64,000 nucleotides of DNA from Climacteris rufus (GCA_013398175.1 VZRZ01004351.1:132746-196745); one strand, 5' to 3'. Counted from the stretch's first letter, positions 39,900 to 52,150 are shown. Numbers and translations: made by a program. The notes: generated by a model not told the origin, from the sequence alone.

Positions 39900-40197
39900 T
39901 GTTATTACGGCTTATCCCGGTAATTAGTCGAGACGCAGAAATAATGAGAGCTGGAGTCCTAATGTTCTTGTTCAGAGCAAGGGCGGAAAAAGGGGGGAAA
40001 CCCCTTTCGTTTAATTCTTATATACACTTTTAGAAATCACAGATCATTGGAGAAAATTAACACTTCCGTCTCTAACTATATTGGTTAAAAGAATTGTCCG
40101 TCAAAGGGATCTGTGTCCATGGGAAAGGAATGTAAAAAGATAATTTTTACAACAACATAGCTATGTTTACAGAAATCGTCCTTGAGACTGTCTAACA
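39900..40197 (-). mobile_element. Small solo LTR, member 3 of the three-copy family
   Basis: On the minus strand it starts TGTTAGACAGTCTCAAGG (from 40197). It shares GTAAACATAGCTATGTT, CATTCCTTTCCCATGGACAC and TTTGACGGACA with the plus-strand copies at 23.2 and 37.0 kb. A TATA-like TATATAAG and the AATTAAACG polyadenylation-type signal follow. It keeps several CpG sites, so it may be younger than its relatives. No target duplication was identified. Confidence 0.75.
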
Positions 40198-41330
40198 GAG
40201 AAAACTAGCTATTTTACAGTGAAAAATGGGCAACACACTATCTCAAATGGTTTTAAGCACAACAGTAAGCAGAGACCCCTGGATGGAACTGGTGACCCCT
40301 CCTGCAAATTTGGAAGAAAAGCTGATGAAATGTGATCACTCCCCTGAGAATAGGTTTAGAATCAAAAGGGCTCCAAAAAAGGGGCTCAGAAACTGAATCC
40401 AATGATCTACCATAGACAGTTCCCAAAGCAGTAGGAAAGATGAAGAATTTTGGAGAAATCTCTACAGAGCCAGCAGAATATTGGGGGTTTTTTTTGGTCA
40501 TGTTCCAAGGTCTACATCTGTTGAGGGACTTAGTGAAGAGATTCACAATAAGCAGGGAATGAATAAGCGCTGTGGAGTAAACAAAGTGACCTGAAAATTG
40601 GAGAGTCCTGAGCATATCTGTTAAGTAATGATTTTCCTTTAGAAGCAACTGCAAGTGAAGGGACAAAACAAGCAATGAACATCCACGATGACAGGAATTT
40701 ACCCACTCAAAAACAGTAAAGAAAGAGAAAGGACAAAATATTTGGTATTCCTCAAGTCATTTCTTAAGGTGAACCTTCAGACTAAAGTGTGAAACTAACA
40801 GGTCATATATGCTAGAAACTCCAGGTTATTTTCTGTTTTATATATGTGGCACTTACATTTTGCCTCATTTCTGATGTTGTATTTTATCTTAATACTGCAA
40901 TGGAATAAAAATGCAATTCCAGCACATATCACTTGCACACTGATCTGTTACAATGACTCTTATGGACCAGCAAACACCAAAGGTTGCTATTTCATTCTTA
41001 GTCTTTTAATTCTTTATAAACTTTATCAAGATTTCTGTAGAAGGCTCACTATTCATAAAAGCATTCACTTCCAGGAAATCAGAAGTGGTCCTGAACCTAA
41101 CCAGATTACACAGGATACCTAACGATTTTTGTAAAATGGTTTTTGTTTTTCTTGCTTCAAAATTATGGGATATGCTTTGAACTATTGTGAAGCAATCTCT
41201 CTTATTGTCCTTGACTGGTTTAAAAAGACAAATGCTTCACTATTTTTTTCTGAGATACCTCTGTGCGTGGATTTTGTTTTCTGTTTTCTCACAAAGCTGT
41301 GACCTCAATTGTTGAGCACTTTTATACATT
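40198..41330. other. AT-rich non-coding DNA with a 140-codon frame
   Basis: The minus-strand frame 40675-40253 lies just upstream of the adjacent minus-strand LTR but shows no retroviral motif or polypurine tract. It looks like a chance frame. Nothing else is recognised. Confidence 0.5.
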
Positions 41331-41875
41331 ACTTAGTGTCCAAGCTGGAGGGTGCCCAAGGGCAAACTGGGGTTGCGACCTTCCTAGAGAAAGCTTCCCG
41401 CAAGGGAAGAGCCTTTCCAGGGGCCTTTGCAACTTCTGCAGAACGGCTAGTGGTCTCAAAGAGTGTAGCTGCTTTGGCTAGAAGTGGTTTCAGCTCGTAG
41501 TGATTCAGCTCTTTGTGAGATCAGCTCACCTGGGCAAGCCCGGGGACGGAGAGAGATGAGGGAGCCTTGAGTGGTGAATTCCACAGGTAAGCTTTATTCA
41601 GCCATCCCTGTGAAGGGACCTGGCTAGGTTTTTCCCTGGAATCAGGGGTGCTCACAGGGGGTTTATATGAGGAAGGCAGGGTGGGATGGACATCAGTTTA
41701 GCCAACAGGATACAGATTATTACCATAAAAAGAGCAAGGTGTTTTGGGGGTAGCCTCTGGTCACCGTGAGCTGTAGGAGGGTTCTTATCTCTGGGAATTT
41801 AGCCATCAGGCATCTCTCCTCCAAGGGAGAGCAGAGAGCTCCAGTGCCAGTGGCTGGCAGCTCTCCACAACTTGG
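41331..41875 (-). mobile_element. Solo LTR with near-perfect 6-bp target duplication
   Basis: The LTR runs 41337-41869 (533 bp). On the minus strand it goes from TGTGGAGAGCTGCCAGCC to CAGCTTGGACA. The flanks are ACTTAG (41331-41336) and ACTTGG (41870-41875), one mismatch in six. The TATA box reads TTTATAT on plus at 41662-41668 and the polyadenylation signal TTTATT on plus at 41593-41598. Both place the promoter on the minus strand. A 6-bp duplication suggests an ERVK-type element. The frames at 41263-41500 are U5 sequence read antisense, not genes. Confidence 0.87.
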
Positions 41876-42617
41876 AATTTTGGTTTCTGTACATAGCAAT
41901 GCCCTTATTTTTTAATTACCGTACCTCATTTAGACAGCTTTCGATATCTCCAATCCAAAAAAAAACCAACAAAAAATTAAAACCTTAAAGCACTGGTTAA
42001 TATTTAATTATATTTCTTTAAACTATTAGAGATTTGTAATTTTAGAAGCACCATTATTTTTATTTTTACTTGTAAGCTTGACAAGACTTCAACATAATTC
42101 CAGCAACACTGTCTTTGATGAATCACACTGATGCATTTGAGCCCCAAACTGTGACCAATAACTTAAACTGATTTTTGTTTTTCATTATTAAATATAAAAG
42201 CATTAATTTAGCCTGTTTAAGCTAAGACGTAGGCCCACACATTGCAGCTATTTGCTACCATATGTGTTTCTCCACTTGCCTGAATCAATAGCACTTCCCA
42301 TCCCAAGGCACCTGAGAAAGCAGGGGTGTGATCTGAAACAGCCTCACTACATTAGTTTTCAAAGAACATTTTGTTGTAGCAGAGGTCTTCCTGGAGAATA
42401 TTTGAAATATATTTAATGAGCAGTTCTCATTAGGAGCCCAAAAACAGAAACATAAGTGAAGGGACTTAAATGTCAGGCAATAGTGACCACATCCAGGAAA
42501 CTCCTACTTGAGAGTGAAATGTTCAAGTGCAGAATGCGGACAAACAACTGACTCCCATCAACTTAGTATAAATATTTAATTGCTATTAGTCTCTTGAACA
42601 TTCACTCTGTAGAGGTT
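41876..42617. other. AT-rich non-coding DNA
   Basis: No gene or repeat is recognised between the two neighbouring LTRs. Confidence 0.5.
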
Positions 42618-43166
42618 CTTGAATGACGCGGGTATAAAGGACAAGTAACTCGGAGTCTTTTGCGTCAATCCAGTTTGCCTAAATAACGCGACTCAGGCCT
42701 TATCTAGTCTCCGATCAGAGGCGAGCCGAGCATCAGAACTCCCGCAGAATCTTGGCTTAGCTCACGCACAGAGGTTTAATCTATGCAGGGAAATAAAGAG
42801 AACAAGAAAGGGTTCTTTCCACTTATCGCCAGTAGGTTTTATTCCTGCAATATGCTGCGGAGAAGACGGACAAAATGGCGACCGGGGTGTGTTATAAAAC
42901 GGGGGGCAAGGGGAGGGCAGCCGGGAGAGCCAATCACTGCGGAGGACCACAATGATTGACAGGGGCGTCGGCCAGTCAGTCGGCTGTCTGGACCCGGCAT
43001 GGGAACCAATGAGCTGTTCCCCTGGGCGGGGACAGCCCCCGCCGAGCCGGGGCTGCACCATCCCAGCTGCCGCGCGGGGGCGGGGAAAGGACCAACACCG
43101 CACGGGGGGGAAAGGACCTGACGGTCGCGGCCGCAAGCCACGCGCAGAGGCGCTACAACACTTGAA
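42618..43166 (-). mobile_element. CpG-rich solo LTR with perfect 6-bp target duplication
   Basis: The LTR runs 42624-43160 (537 bp). On the minus strand it goes from TGTTGTAGCGCCTCTGCG to CCCGCGTCA. A perfect duplication, CTTGAA, lies at 42618-42623 and 43161-43166. The minus strand carries a TATA-like TTTTATAAC (plus 42891-42899) and the polyadenylation signal AATAAA (plus TTTATT 42838-42843). Several CCAAT/ATTGG elements lie near 42930 and 43013. The U3 half is strongly GC- and CpG-rich, with GGGGCGGGG-type Sp1-like boxes. Retention of many CpG sites suggests a recent insertion. The 179-codon frame at 42762-43301 spans the LTR edge and is not a host gene. Confidence 0.92.
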
Positions 43167-45269
43167 GGCAGAGGGAAGTTCAAAGTGTTTTAAAGTTGTG
43201 GTTTTTTGAGAAATGTTGAGGCTTTTAGAGGATTGTTTTGGGATTTTTTCACTATTTCTGTAGTCTGTGGGAATTTGTCCTCTGAGGTAGCTGAGAAGCA
43301 AAGTGATAAAATTCCAACCACTTCAGATAGATATATTCAGAAACCACTTTTTATTGAAAGATAAAGAAAATAACATTTCTTAACACATATAACTTAGCCT
43401 TTTATTCAATTCTATTCCTATGGTGAAAAAAAAGACAGATTTAAGTGAGATTTCCTACCATGCAGAAGGGTTAATCATCGCAAATATCAAGGGAAAAGCA
43501 CAGGATGTAAGGAGGAGTAGAATAATACTCTTCCTGATTTTCTGAAGAATATGTTTCTGCTTCAAGTATTTATTAAAAAGCAGGCCTTTTTTCAAAATAC
43601 TGTGCCATAGAAAGAAAACTCCAGGTTTCTCCTCAGCAAGAGTTATGCTACTTTGTAAATTGCTTTATACTGGCCGGTTGAGAATGTGAAGAAGTTGCTG
43701 GTAGCTCATATAGACCTGTCAATGACCACAAATAAATCACTCAGTGATATTTGACCCCACAGATAAATGTGAGCAAAATCACCGCTTCACATAAGTTCAA
43801 AACTGCCAAAGAATCAATAGCAAATGTCATTTAAACATGTCTACCAGCAAATTACCCTTGCAATTAATTATTAATGTTATGATGAGAGTATACTAATACT
43901 ACAAATAATAATTTGACCATTGAAATTGATTTTGAATAACATTCTGCTAAAATTGAAACAAATCAGTTTCTTTTTCATGTCACTATCATAATGAATAAAT
44001 GTTCAAGATGCACAGCACACAGGCATGTACAGGAGTTACCTTTAAGGATTCGTATGCATAAAGGAGCACCAAGATCCAAAAATTCTGTAATCTACAGAAT
44101 CAAAAAGCAATGTTTGAAAACATTTTTCTTTCCTGCCCCAGGAAAATAAGTCTTTATTTTTTAAATTATTGCAACTTTCTTTTAGATTGTTGCTTCTTGC
44201 TACGCCGTTTCATTCTGTGGAGCACTACAATACATGGGAAAAAAAAAAAAAAGAAGAAAAAGGGAAAGTCTTCTTTTAAATACCTAGGCTTTTCCCTGGT
44301 GAGATGTTGACTTACCCAACAAACCTGTAAAGCTCTCAGACATATTCTCACTGTTTGGTACAATAATATTATACCTTAATTGGACTTCTCCATGCTTAAA
44401 ATAAGAGTGTGCTCATCTAATTTGCAGGAGTATTCTGCAACTCTTCTTTTACAACCCATGGTCACTGCCTTAAGAGATTCATTCTCCATATGCCTTGTAT
44501 GAAGTGAAAATTAAACAATACTTTGTCATTTGTAAATGGCAGAAGACTTCAGAATTGGTTTCCAGAATGAATCTTTCTTCTAAAACTGGTAATTCTCTTG
44601 TATTTTGTGCACACCTTATTCTCTTTCATGTCACACATCTATAACCTCAAGTAGATGGTTTATCATCCAGTAAAGCATAATCCCTCTTATCCTTCTTATG
44701 AATTTTCATCTCTGTTGTCTTATCTCTGTGTGTGCATATTGAGTTCTTATTATATTTGTTACGTGTAAATTGTTTTTTTCGTTGGTACTGCACAAGTAGA
44801 CAGGAACTTCTTTTTTGTACTAGATTCACTGAATTTCACATCATAAGTAGTTCTTGTTTCCTGGAAGGTTGTTACTTACCTGTTCCTCTCTGACAGTCAG
44901 GAGAATATCCCTTTCCCCCTATCAAATCTAGTTTAAAGCTCTGCTAATAAGTCCAGCTATTAGGATATTATTATCATGACAAAGTAAAACATACATTGAG
45001 ATATATAAAGCATATTTGCTAGGATTTGAACCCAGACAGTAATGGTGCAAATTAAGTTTTATGATATAAATATATTTTAGTAACAATTGGACACCTAGTT
45101 CTGAAAAGATAAGTAAATTAATAAAATGAGAAATTGAAGTAAAAAGTAATCAATATGGACACAAAATTTCTAGTTGTACAAATGAATCATAAAAGTGGCA
45201 ATCTGAGTGTAGGACTTTGTTGCTCTCTGGTGTCTGAATCAGTACAAGAGATATATGGAAATAAGGTCA
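43167..45269. other. AT-rich non-coding DNA
   Basis: No supported gene. Poly(A) runs occur near 44238-44249. One minus-strand block (about 44872-44932) is open with a good donor but a weak acceptor and was not called. Confidence 0.5.
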
Positions 45270-45860
45270 GTATGTACAAGATTGCAGATGACAAAAGGAT
45301 TAGAAGATGGAACAAGTAAGGTTGAATGGCACAAACAGTCAGATTTTGATTGTTTACATAAACAACATAGCAGATGTTAAAGGCGTTTTGTTGCACAGAA
45401 AAATGCAAAATAATTAGGCTTGGAGCAAGAAAACAAGCTATACAATATGTGGCAAATGGCCCAGTAATTTAGCACACTGATCAGGAAAACACTTTGAAGG
45501 CTATTATGGAAAATCATTTTAACCAGAAACACAAAACACAGTGGCAATAAAAAAAGACAAACAAAACATTACCGTGAGTGTGTAGATGGATGGACTACAA
45601 TAAAAGGAAATATAATGCTATTATTTTACACTTTCCATTAGGCTATATAAGAAGTACATATGCCACACTGGCTACCCACCACAGGAAGGAACTAATGTTT
45701 TGAAATGAACAAAAAAGTCAGCAAAATTATATTAAATCTTGAAATAATACACATTTAGAAAAATCTGGCTTGAGCTATAAGGTTATGAAGGAATTTATGT
45801 GACAGGATGAGACGCAAAAAAAGGGTTTTCTCGTATCCTAAATTCCACATTTCAAGTCTA
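45270..45860 (+). mobile_element. Ancient CR1-like LINE remnant
   Basis: The plus strand resembles the CR1 region after the catalytic motif: ATTGCAGATGACAAAAGGAT for the (A)DDTKLG block, and GCAAAATAATTAGGCTTGG. A TTCCATTAGGCTATATAAGAAG stretch and CCACAGGAAGGAACTAATG follow where CR1 encodes the ILGCI..S and FWAPQ..KD parts. It is very diverged and the boundaries are approximate. Confidence 0.45.
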
Positions 45861-47100
45861 GAATCTCTGAGGACAGAGTCCTTTTCTGCATACAAGTCTT
45901 TTTTTAACACCATGGTACTAGTTAAGGAATAACATCAATAAGTATCAAGGCCCTGAAAGTGTTGCATTTACAGTCCTTGAAAAGGATCATGTATTCCAGC
46001 ATAGCTTCCTAACCTTGAAGTTAAATTTCCTTGTGATAACATGACGCATTGAAACAAAGTAACAAGCTAGAAATAGGTGTACAAAAATGTTATGGTCATT
46101 TTATCTGCATTTAATGGCCATAATCCAAAGTAAATGGTATTTAAATAAATGCGAAACTCTAAATACTCCGTACCTGACTTAAAATGGCTGTCATATTGAA
46201 GATACATACAAGTTAAATCAGCAGTATCATCAAAATAATGGTTTTGGTATAATAGTAATAAAAATATTAAATAATTTTAGTCAGAAACTAGATTCAACTG
46301 AAATTCAATAAATCATTTTCAATAATTCAGAAAGCTAAACTTAGTAATGAAAGCTCAAATCTAAAGGCAAGAATTCTTTACAAACATGGATTGTCTGTTC
46401 AGCTATCATCACTTTTTCTTTACTGTAAGATTTTGACTTAGTACATTTTTTGGTTTCCTTGAAGGTAACGCATTTGCTTGCATTTAAAAGCTATATTTTT
46501 GTAATGCCAGCTGGAGTCAAAGTACATAAAGCAATTAACATCAGGATTTTTTTGACATTCTGTTAAAACAATAACCCTTTAGCATCTGTTAACCCTATAT
46601 TTAAAAAACACTTATTCGTCTGTGTTGTGTGAGCTGTTTTTTTTAAAAAGTACTATTTTCTCTGGAAGCAAAATTACTTAAAATAAATGGTTATTTATTA
46701 GCAGTGCCAAAACAACATACGAGATAGTAAATTCAGAGATGACAAATGTTGTAGTTTCCTAATAAATTCTTTATTAGGAGGTTATTAAAATTATTGTAGT
46801 CCCCATCATATGGTGGACAATGTCCATTCTTAAAGAGCATGATTTTAGACCAGCTTAGTGAGACCAGTTTCCAAAATATTATCTCCTTTTTACTAATATA
46901 CTTCAGAATTTTCAGGAAACATGACAGGACAAAGTCCAGCACAGTTTTATTTTGTAAAAACTTCTACAGTTATCTGCATAAACTTGTATTGTTTAATCCT
47001 ATTCCTATTTTGTACCACAAAACAATGAAGTTTTACACCTCAACCCCCCCGTTTCACATTTTGATGCTGCTAATATTTGTGTGTCCTTTGTGCACCCAAG
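45861..47100. other. AT-rich non-coding DNA
   Basis: No gene or repeat is recognised. The right end carries a branch-point-like TGCTAAT and a pyrimidine-rich acceptor for the block that follows. Confidence 0.5.
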
Positions 47101-47147
47101 GTCACCAGAGTTATACTCGTGTTCTGGAGGAACAGTTAAAAATTCTG
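47101..47147 (+). CDS. Candidate 47-nt coding exon of an unidentified gene
   Basis: The acceptor (GTCCTTTGTGCACCCAAG) has a TGCTAAT branch-point-like string about 30 bases upstream. The donor (TCTG|GTAAGT) is consensus. Entered in phase 1, as the candidate exons at 20.5-20.9 kb would leave it, the block is open and ends in phase 0. It encodes HQSYTRVLEEQLKIL, a plausible helical or coiled-coil segment. The compatible phase is the reason to link it to the upstream blocks; the family is not recognised. Confidence 0.33.
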
Positions 47148-50100
47148 GTAAGTACGTAGTACAAATGAAAGCATGAGGGTTCATGTTCTCTCACACGGAG
47201 AGACAAAAAACCATGCATCCTTACTGGAGTAAGAAAAAATATCAGAAAAGAGGTCTGAGAGCATAAGATCAAGATGAGCTCATTCACATAAATTTCTTTT
47301 TTTAGTCAAAAGTAAGTGAGAGAATCTGCCCTAGGGACCCTTTTGATATACGTTGTGATAGTAAATAGAAAATGTCCTTCTGCTCAAGTACTACGTATGA
47401 TGGGAGATTGTAGAAACTGGTATGAAAATTATTACGGGGAAAGAGCAAAGTGGTTTTGTAGCTTCTAAGGCTGATGCAATACTTAGGAAAGAGATTAGTG
47501 CTGTTCTAACTTCATAAGGGAACACAGAGCACCATAGATGTGGAACATTTAGGATCCCCAGTTTACTTATGTGCACCATGTGGCATTTCCAGGTGCAGTG
47601 CAAACACCTCTATCAACTTTTAATGCTTTCACATGCATGTTAACCTTATGCTTGCATTTTGCCAAACAATCAAACATGGGATTAATTAAAAAAAAAAGTC
47701 TGTGGTGTCTTTTTCAACTAACAAAGTCCACATTCAATGGGTAATAAAACAGGTATTCCCTCAGATTATTTAAGAACATAGAGCAGGGTACATAAGTGTG
47801 TGATTAACTGGTGCCTTCATCTGTTTAATAGATACATGGAAGTAAGAAAGAGGTTTTTAACAGTCAGTATCTACTTGAAATTAAAAAAAAAAAACCCACA
47901 ACCAGACCTTAAAAAGCAGGTGCATCCATCAGATGCTCAATTTCCTATAAATAATTCAGTCTACTGCAATAATAACCATCTTTCCAGGAAATACATGAAC
48001 TTAGTGCCTTTACTCATGGACTGATTAGATTAATAGCAAATCCCTGTTTTGAACTTCAAATTACTATTTTTATATGATCAATTAAATATGCATAGATTAT
48101 CTAATTACATACAGCTGTATTTATCAGAAAACTTTTTAAATTAAAAATCTCTGTGAGAAAGAGGTCAATTAAAATATTGGCCTCAATAAACATTCTTAAA
48201 TGTAATTTTACACTCAAATCTCTGCATAAATGGGCAGTTTATAATGAAACAAACAGTCAAAAGTTATTTATTCTTTCTACTTTCCTCTGGATATAAGTGA
48301 TCAGTACAAATCAATTACAGTGTTATATATTATCTACCTGTTTGGACAATTTACATTTTTTAAAGGCTTTTTCCTCACTGGACTTTATTTAACAAATTCA
48401 AATATTTCAGAATCTCCACATTAATATGGATAATAAAAAAATAAATTTAAATTTTTTAAAAAAAATCGTATTTGTCCTTAGGAATGGCAAACTTGTTATT
48501 ACATACTAATCTCCCTCAAGCACCCCTTTTGATATTTATGAGTCCATATATTTATTAAGACTTCCTAGACCTATAAGAGAGAAGTAAAATATGATTTTTA
48601 CATATACTTTTCGTGCTGTGAACATGTGAACAGAAAGTATTTTTAAATACTTTAAAATGTAATAATTTCTAACTTTATTGGTCAAAAGTAGATAAGAAAA
48701 ATGTATTTGTTGCATATGACATCACTTTATTGTTTTTTATTCAGGCTTTCAAATGAATTATCTATTAAGAAGAGTATCTAGCTAAACCACAACTAGACAA
48801 TTTTCACACGATTTAAAATGAAAATTATCAAGCCACACTCGACCAAAACTGCTCTGCAAGTTTTGCAAGTGATATATATTATCTAACAGAATATCAGTTT
48901 TTCTGTTTTAGAATAGACCTGACAGGAAGATTCAGACTCAGATAAAACCATTCAGTTCTAGACACTACAGATACAAAAAGGAAAAGTATCTATTCACTGT
49001 TATTAGCAGGAAATGTTTTAAACTGCAAAGAGGTTGGACTGCATAATATAACAAAGAAACAAAGTCCAAAGATCCGTTATGCAGCAGAAGGAAATTAAAA
49101 TATGGGGAAAAAAAAGTCAAACAAATTTTAATACCTTGAGTGGGTGAGTCAATCAGTACTCAATTAATTTCTTTTTTTGCTGCACTATATTTCAATATTA
49201 TGATTTGTACTGTTTTATATTAATAGCATACCAGGTGATATTGCTTTTGGTTGTGTCAAAATTCATTGAAAATATGCACATGGAAAGCAGGAGACTAACC
49301 AGCTACTGTTCACTGAGTATAAAAAAAGAAGGAATTATCCTCTTTTTTGGTATAATTGGTAGGTGGTACAACAAATTTATTCCCTATCTTTCTATTCTCC
49401 CTTCCCACTCCAGTCCCATCAGAACAGTCCATAGCCTGCTTTAGCAAAAAAAAAAAAAAAAAAAGGTTTATAGAGTACATGTCCATGTAGGCATTTCACT
49501 AAAAGATTTGTAAGAAAAAGGAAAATAAAAAAAGCTGTGAGAAAACAGCCAGAAAATTCTAGGTACAAATACTAAAACTCTGGCTATAAAGACAATGAGA
49601 AAATTCTTAGAGAAAGTGAGGGATAAGCGTTGAAGAATTAGGCTCCAGGAAAAGATATCTTACAAAAAAAGTAAACAACAAAGGCTTCAACATCCAAAAA
49701 GACTGGATGTACAATTCAGGCTATTTTCCTGCTTTAAAATGAAAAGTGTTATGAATACTAACCTACTATGTCAGGTGTATTTTCAAGACCTACAGAATAC
49801 TGAATTTAATTGAGTCAAAAGGATTTGTGTTGGAGCACAAGAACACAACGTATATAAATGATAAAACTTGCTGAGAGTAGAAGGATGAAAGGCAAGACCT
49901 GCTAAAAGAATCACAGAGTAACTCTTGCAAGTCAAACAAAGCTCCCAGTACAAGTCAGTGCAATTTTCAAATTGTTCATATATAGACTGGAAATGGTCAA
50001 AAGTGCCACTGCTCTACTTCTATAGAGCCTTCATTTTTTCTCAGTATATCTATGTATATATGTGATTGGAGCAGAGGAAATTTTTTCATGGTTATTTTTT

Positions 50101-51324
50101 AATTTGTGTTGCAATAGAGGTAAAGAATTTTCCTATCTGTGTTTTTTCTAGTATCCTTTGTCTAAGAGATGAAAAGTAATGGTAAGAGACTGAAGAATAA
50201 TAAAGCACAGTTATATTAATCTCCCTGCCAAAAGAGCCTACAAGACTGCGATTTATATTACATAGATATTGTTGCTTGTGAAACAGTGATACAGGTTACT
50301 TTTAAAATAATACAGGAATAAAATTAAGCTATCCAATTTCTCCATGAACATTTTTCTTAGTGCCAGATTACATGGTGTTTCTGTCTCCCAAAACTAAAAA
50401 AAGCAGTGAGAAGAACCAATAGAACAAGTCCCAACCTCTGATTTGTTTTTGCATAAAGAGCAAGAAACCAGAAAGAAAAACTAAAGATCTTACTACCATT
50501 CCAATTATCACTGCAGTATTCCCATTTCTTTTATCTGTTTATCCATTAGTTAGGACAATACTTCATGTTATAAGCTTGTAGATCGGGAGAAGGAAGCTAT
50601 TTTTTTCTTGACTCTATTTAATCATCCAATTGCTAAATAATTTGGTTATATCATCCAAATGTGTCTCATCAGTGCAATGCTGCATTACATTTTTTTCTAA
50701 ATTTTGAAATCCACCTGCACAGCTGGAACCTTTTCTGCTTAAATGTGTGTGGAGTATATTCAGAATATACTGTGTTATAAAAATAATTAAACCATGTTCT
50801 CTTTGAAAAGGTCTGCTTATTACTGAATATTACTGTATTTTAGAATTCTGGAATTTCTATTAAAATGTCTATTTATTAATTTTCTTATCTGTAAGGAAGA
50901 TTTCCTCCTGAATTTAAAATATTTTCACCTCATGTGATTAAAATACCAATATTAAAGCTCTATTTTCAGGTGTTTTCTGGTGAGATTTTTTAAATAATGA
51001 CAGGGCACTGGGATTTGAAAGAAAATAAGTGTTTGAATGGGAAAGATTGGTCCAAGTTATATTGGTTTTCATTAGTGTTTTATATAATTATATGTGGCCT
51101 ATTGCTCAGTAGGCATTCTGTTTACTTCTCTCTGTCAACTCCAATATAATACTCTTGAAGGGATCCTTGCTTGTATATTTAACTAAAGAATAACCTGTAC
51201 TTGGATTTACTAAAGACTTCAGAAACTTTTCAGTATATATCACAAGATTTTAACTGTAGACAGCATTTTACTTTCAGACATTTTGCTCTGAAGACACAAA
51301 CTCAAGACTCCAGATGGACGCATT
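47148..51324. other. AT-rich non-coding DNA
   Basis: No supported gene or young repeat. A 19-base A run lies at 49446-49464. Open frames up to 79 codons are unremarkable. Confidence 0.55.
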
Positions 51325-52150
51325 AATCACATAATTAGAGAATATTCTGAGTTGAAAGGGATTCACAAGGATCATTGAGTCCGGCTCTGTGGCAGTGTGT
51401 GAGGCTAAAGCCACAGCCAGCAAGCCTCGACCATGGTGGAAGAGAGCTCAGCACACTGCCCTCTGAGACAGCGATTCTGGTTAGGGTGACACTGTTACCA
51501 ATTCCATGATTCCTTTCGGTTTCTGTTTGCATACGTGGTTTCCATTGGTTTATTATCCAGTTATGTAATGTTCCACGTATGGTTATGTTCTAGCAAGTTC
51601 TTGTATATTTGGTTGCTCATTGGTCATATTGTAATTTCTGTTCCCCCATTGGTTGTACCCCCCCCGCCTTTCCCCATAAAAAGCCCTATCTTTGGGAGAG
51701 CGGTGCTCTGTTCCAGGACCGTCAGCTCACCCGGACCCTCTTTCCTGCTCCTGCTCCCGGACCTTTTCCTGGACCCTCTCCTGCTGCCCTGCCCTTAATA
51801 AAGAGCTGAAATCACTGGACAGAGGCCCCTCCTTGGTCTTTGTTCTCGCCGTCCCGCCGAAGACCACCGGGCTACGGGCAACCTGCTCAGCAGAAAAGCC
51901 GGCACTGTCCAGCTAGGCACGGCTGGAACCCTGCTTGGGGGAGAAGCGCTGCAGCTCGGCAGCCAGCCCCCGTACCACCAGGGAAAGCCAGTGCAGGACG
52001 CCGTGCGCCCTCGGGTCTGTCTCCAGCCCTCGGCAGAGCGCGTCCAACAGCGCGGCTACACGGCTCCTAAGTGAATGGCTCATACAAGGATCAAACCCAC
52101 AATCTTGGCATGGTTAGCACTCCACTCTAACCAACTGAGCTACCCTCAGT
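51325..52150 (-). mobile_element. tRNA-Ile-headed SINE (TguSINE1 type), split by an LTR
   Basis: The head (52148-52062, minus strand) matches tRNA-Ile. The A box TAGCTCAGTTGG is at 52142-52131 and the B box GGGTTTGATCC at 52098-52088. The anticodon position reads AAC in place of the Ile AAT. The head continues into CATTCACTTAGGAGCCG. The tail resumes on the other side of the LTR (51387-51325) as GACTCAATGATCCTTGTG, CCTTTCAACTCAG and AATATTCT, which is the CR1 3' end. A tRNA-Ile head joined to a CR1 tail is the known structure of the songbird SINE mobilised by CR1 (name from memory). It is not a functional tRNA gene. Confidence 0.85.
51382..52066 (+). mobile_element. Solo LTR inserted into the SINE, with perfect 6-bp target duplication
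   Basis: The LTR runs 51388-52060 (673 bp), from TGTGGCAGTGTGTGAGGC to GCGCGGCTACA. It is flanked by CGGCTC at 51382-51387 and 52061-52066. It has a TATA-like CATAAAAAG at 51675-51683 and AATAAA at 51797-51802, giving plus orientation. The GC-rich U5 (51840-52060) keeps many CpG sites. Its start resembles the 13479 and 34682 LTRs (TGTGGCA then AAAGCCACA), so it is a related family, but its 3' end is the usual CA. No internal retroviral sequence remains. Confidence 0.93.

Noticed and set aside
40253..40675. 140-codon minus-strand frame next to an LTR, possible retroviral remnant
   Set aside because: No retroviral motif or polypurine tract is seen before the LTR, and the length is within chance expectation.
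42762..43301. 179-codon minus-strand open frame
   Set aside because: It covers the CpG-rich LTR and passes its boundary; high GC lowers stop frequency, so length is not evidence of coding.
44872..44932. Minus-strand 60-nt open block with perfect donor
   Set aside because: The acceptor is weak and purine-interrupted and no neighbouring minus-strand exon fits its phase.
47306..47311. Six bases between a T-rich acceptor and GTAAGT
   Set aside because: No reading-frame support; similar tiny acceptor-donor pairs occur at several places (for example near 56471), showing the chance rate.
52067..52148. Functional tRNA-Ile gene or retroviral primer-binding site
   Set aside because: The anticodon position is altered and the sequence runs into a SINE junction. 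The TGG-starting complement next to the LTR end could mimic a primer-binding site. But the SINE tail on the other side of the LTR and the CGGCTC duplication explain it better.
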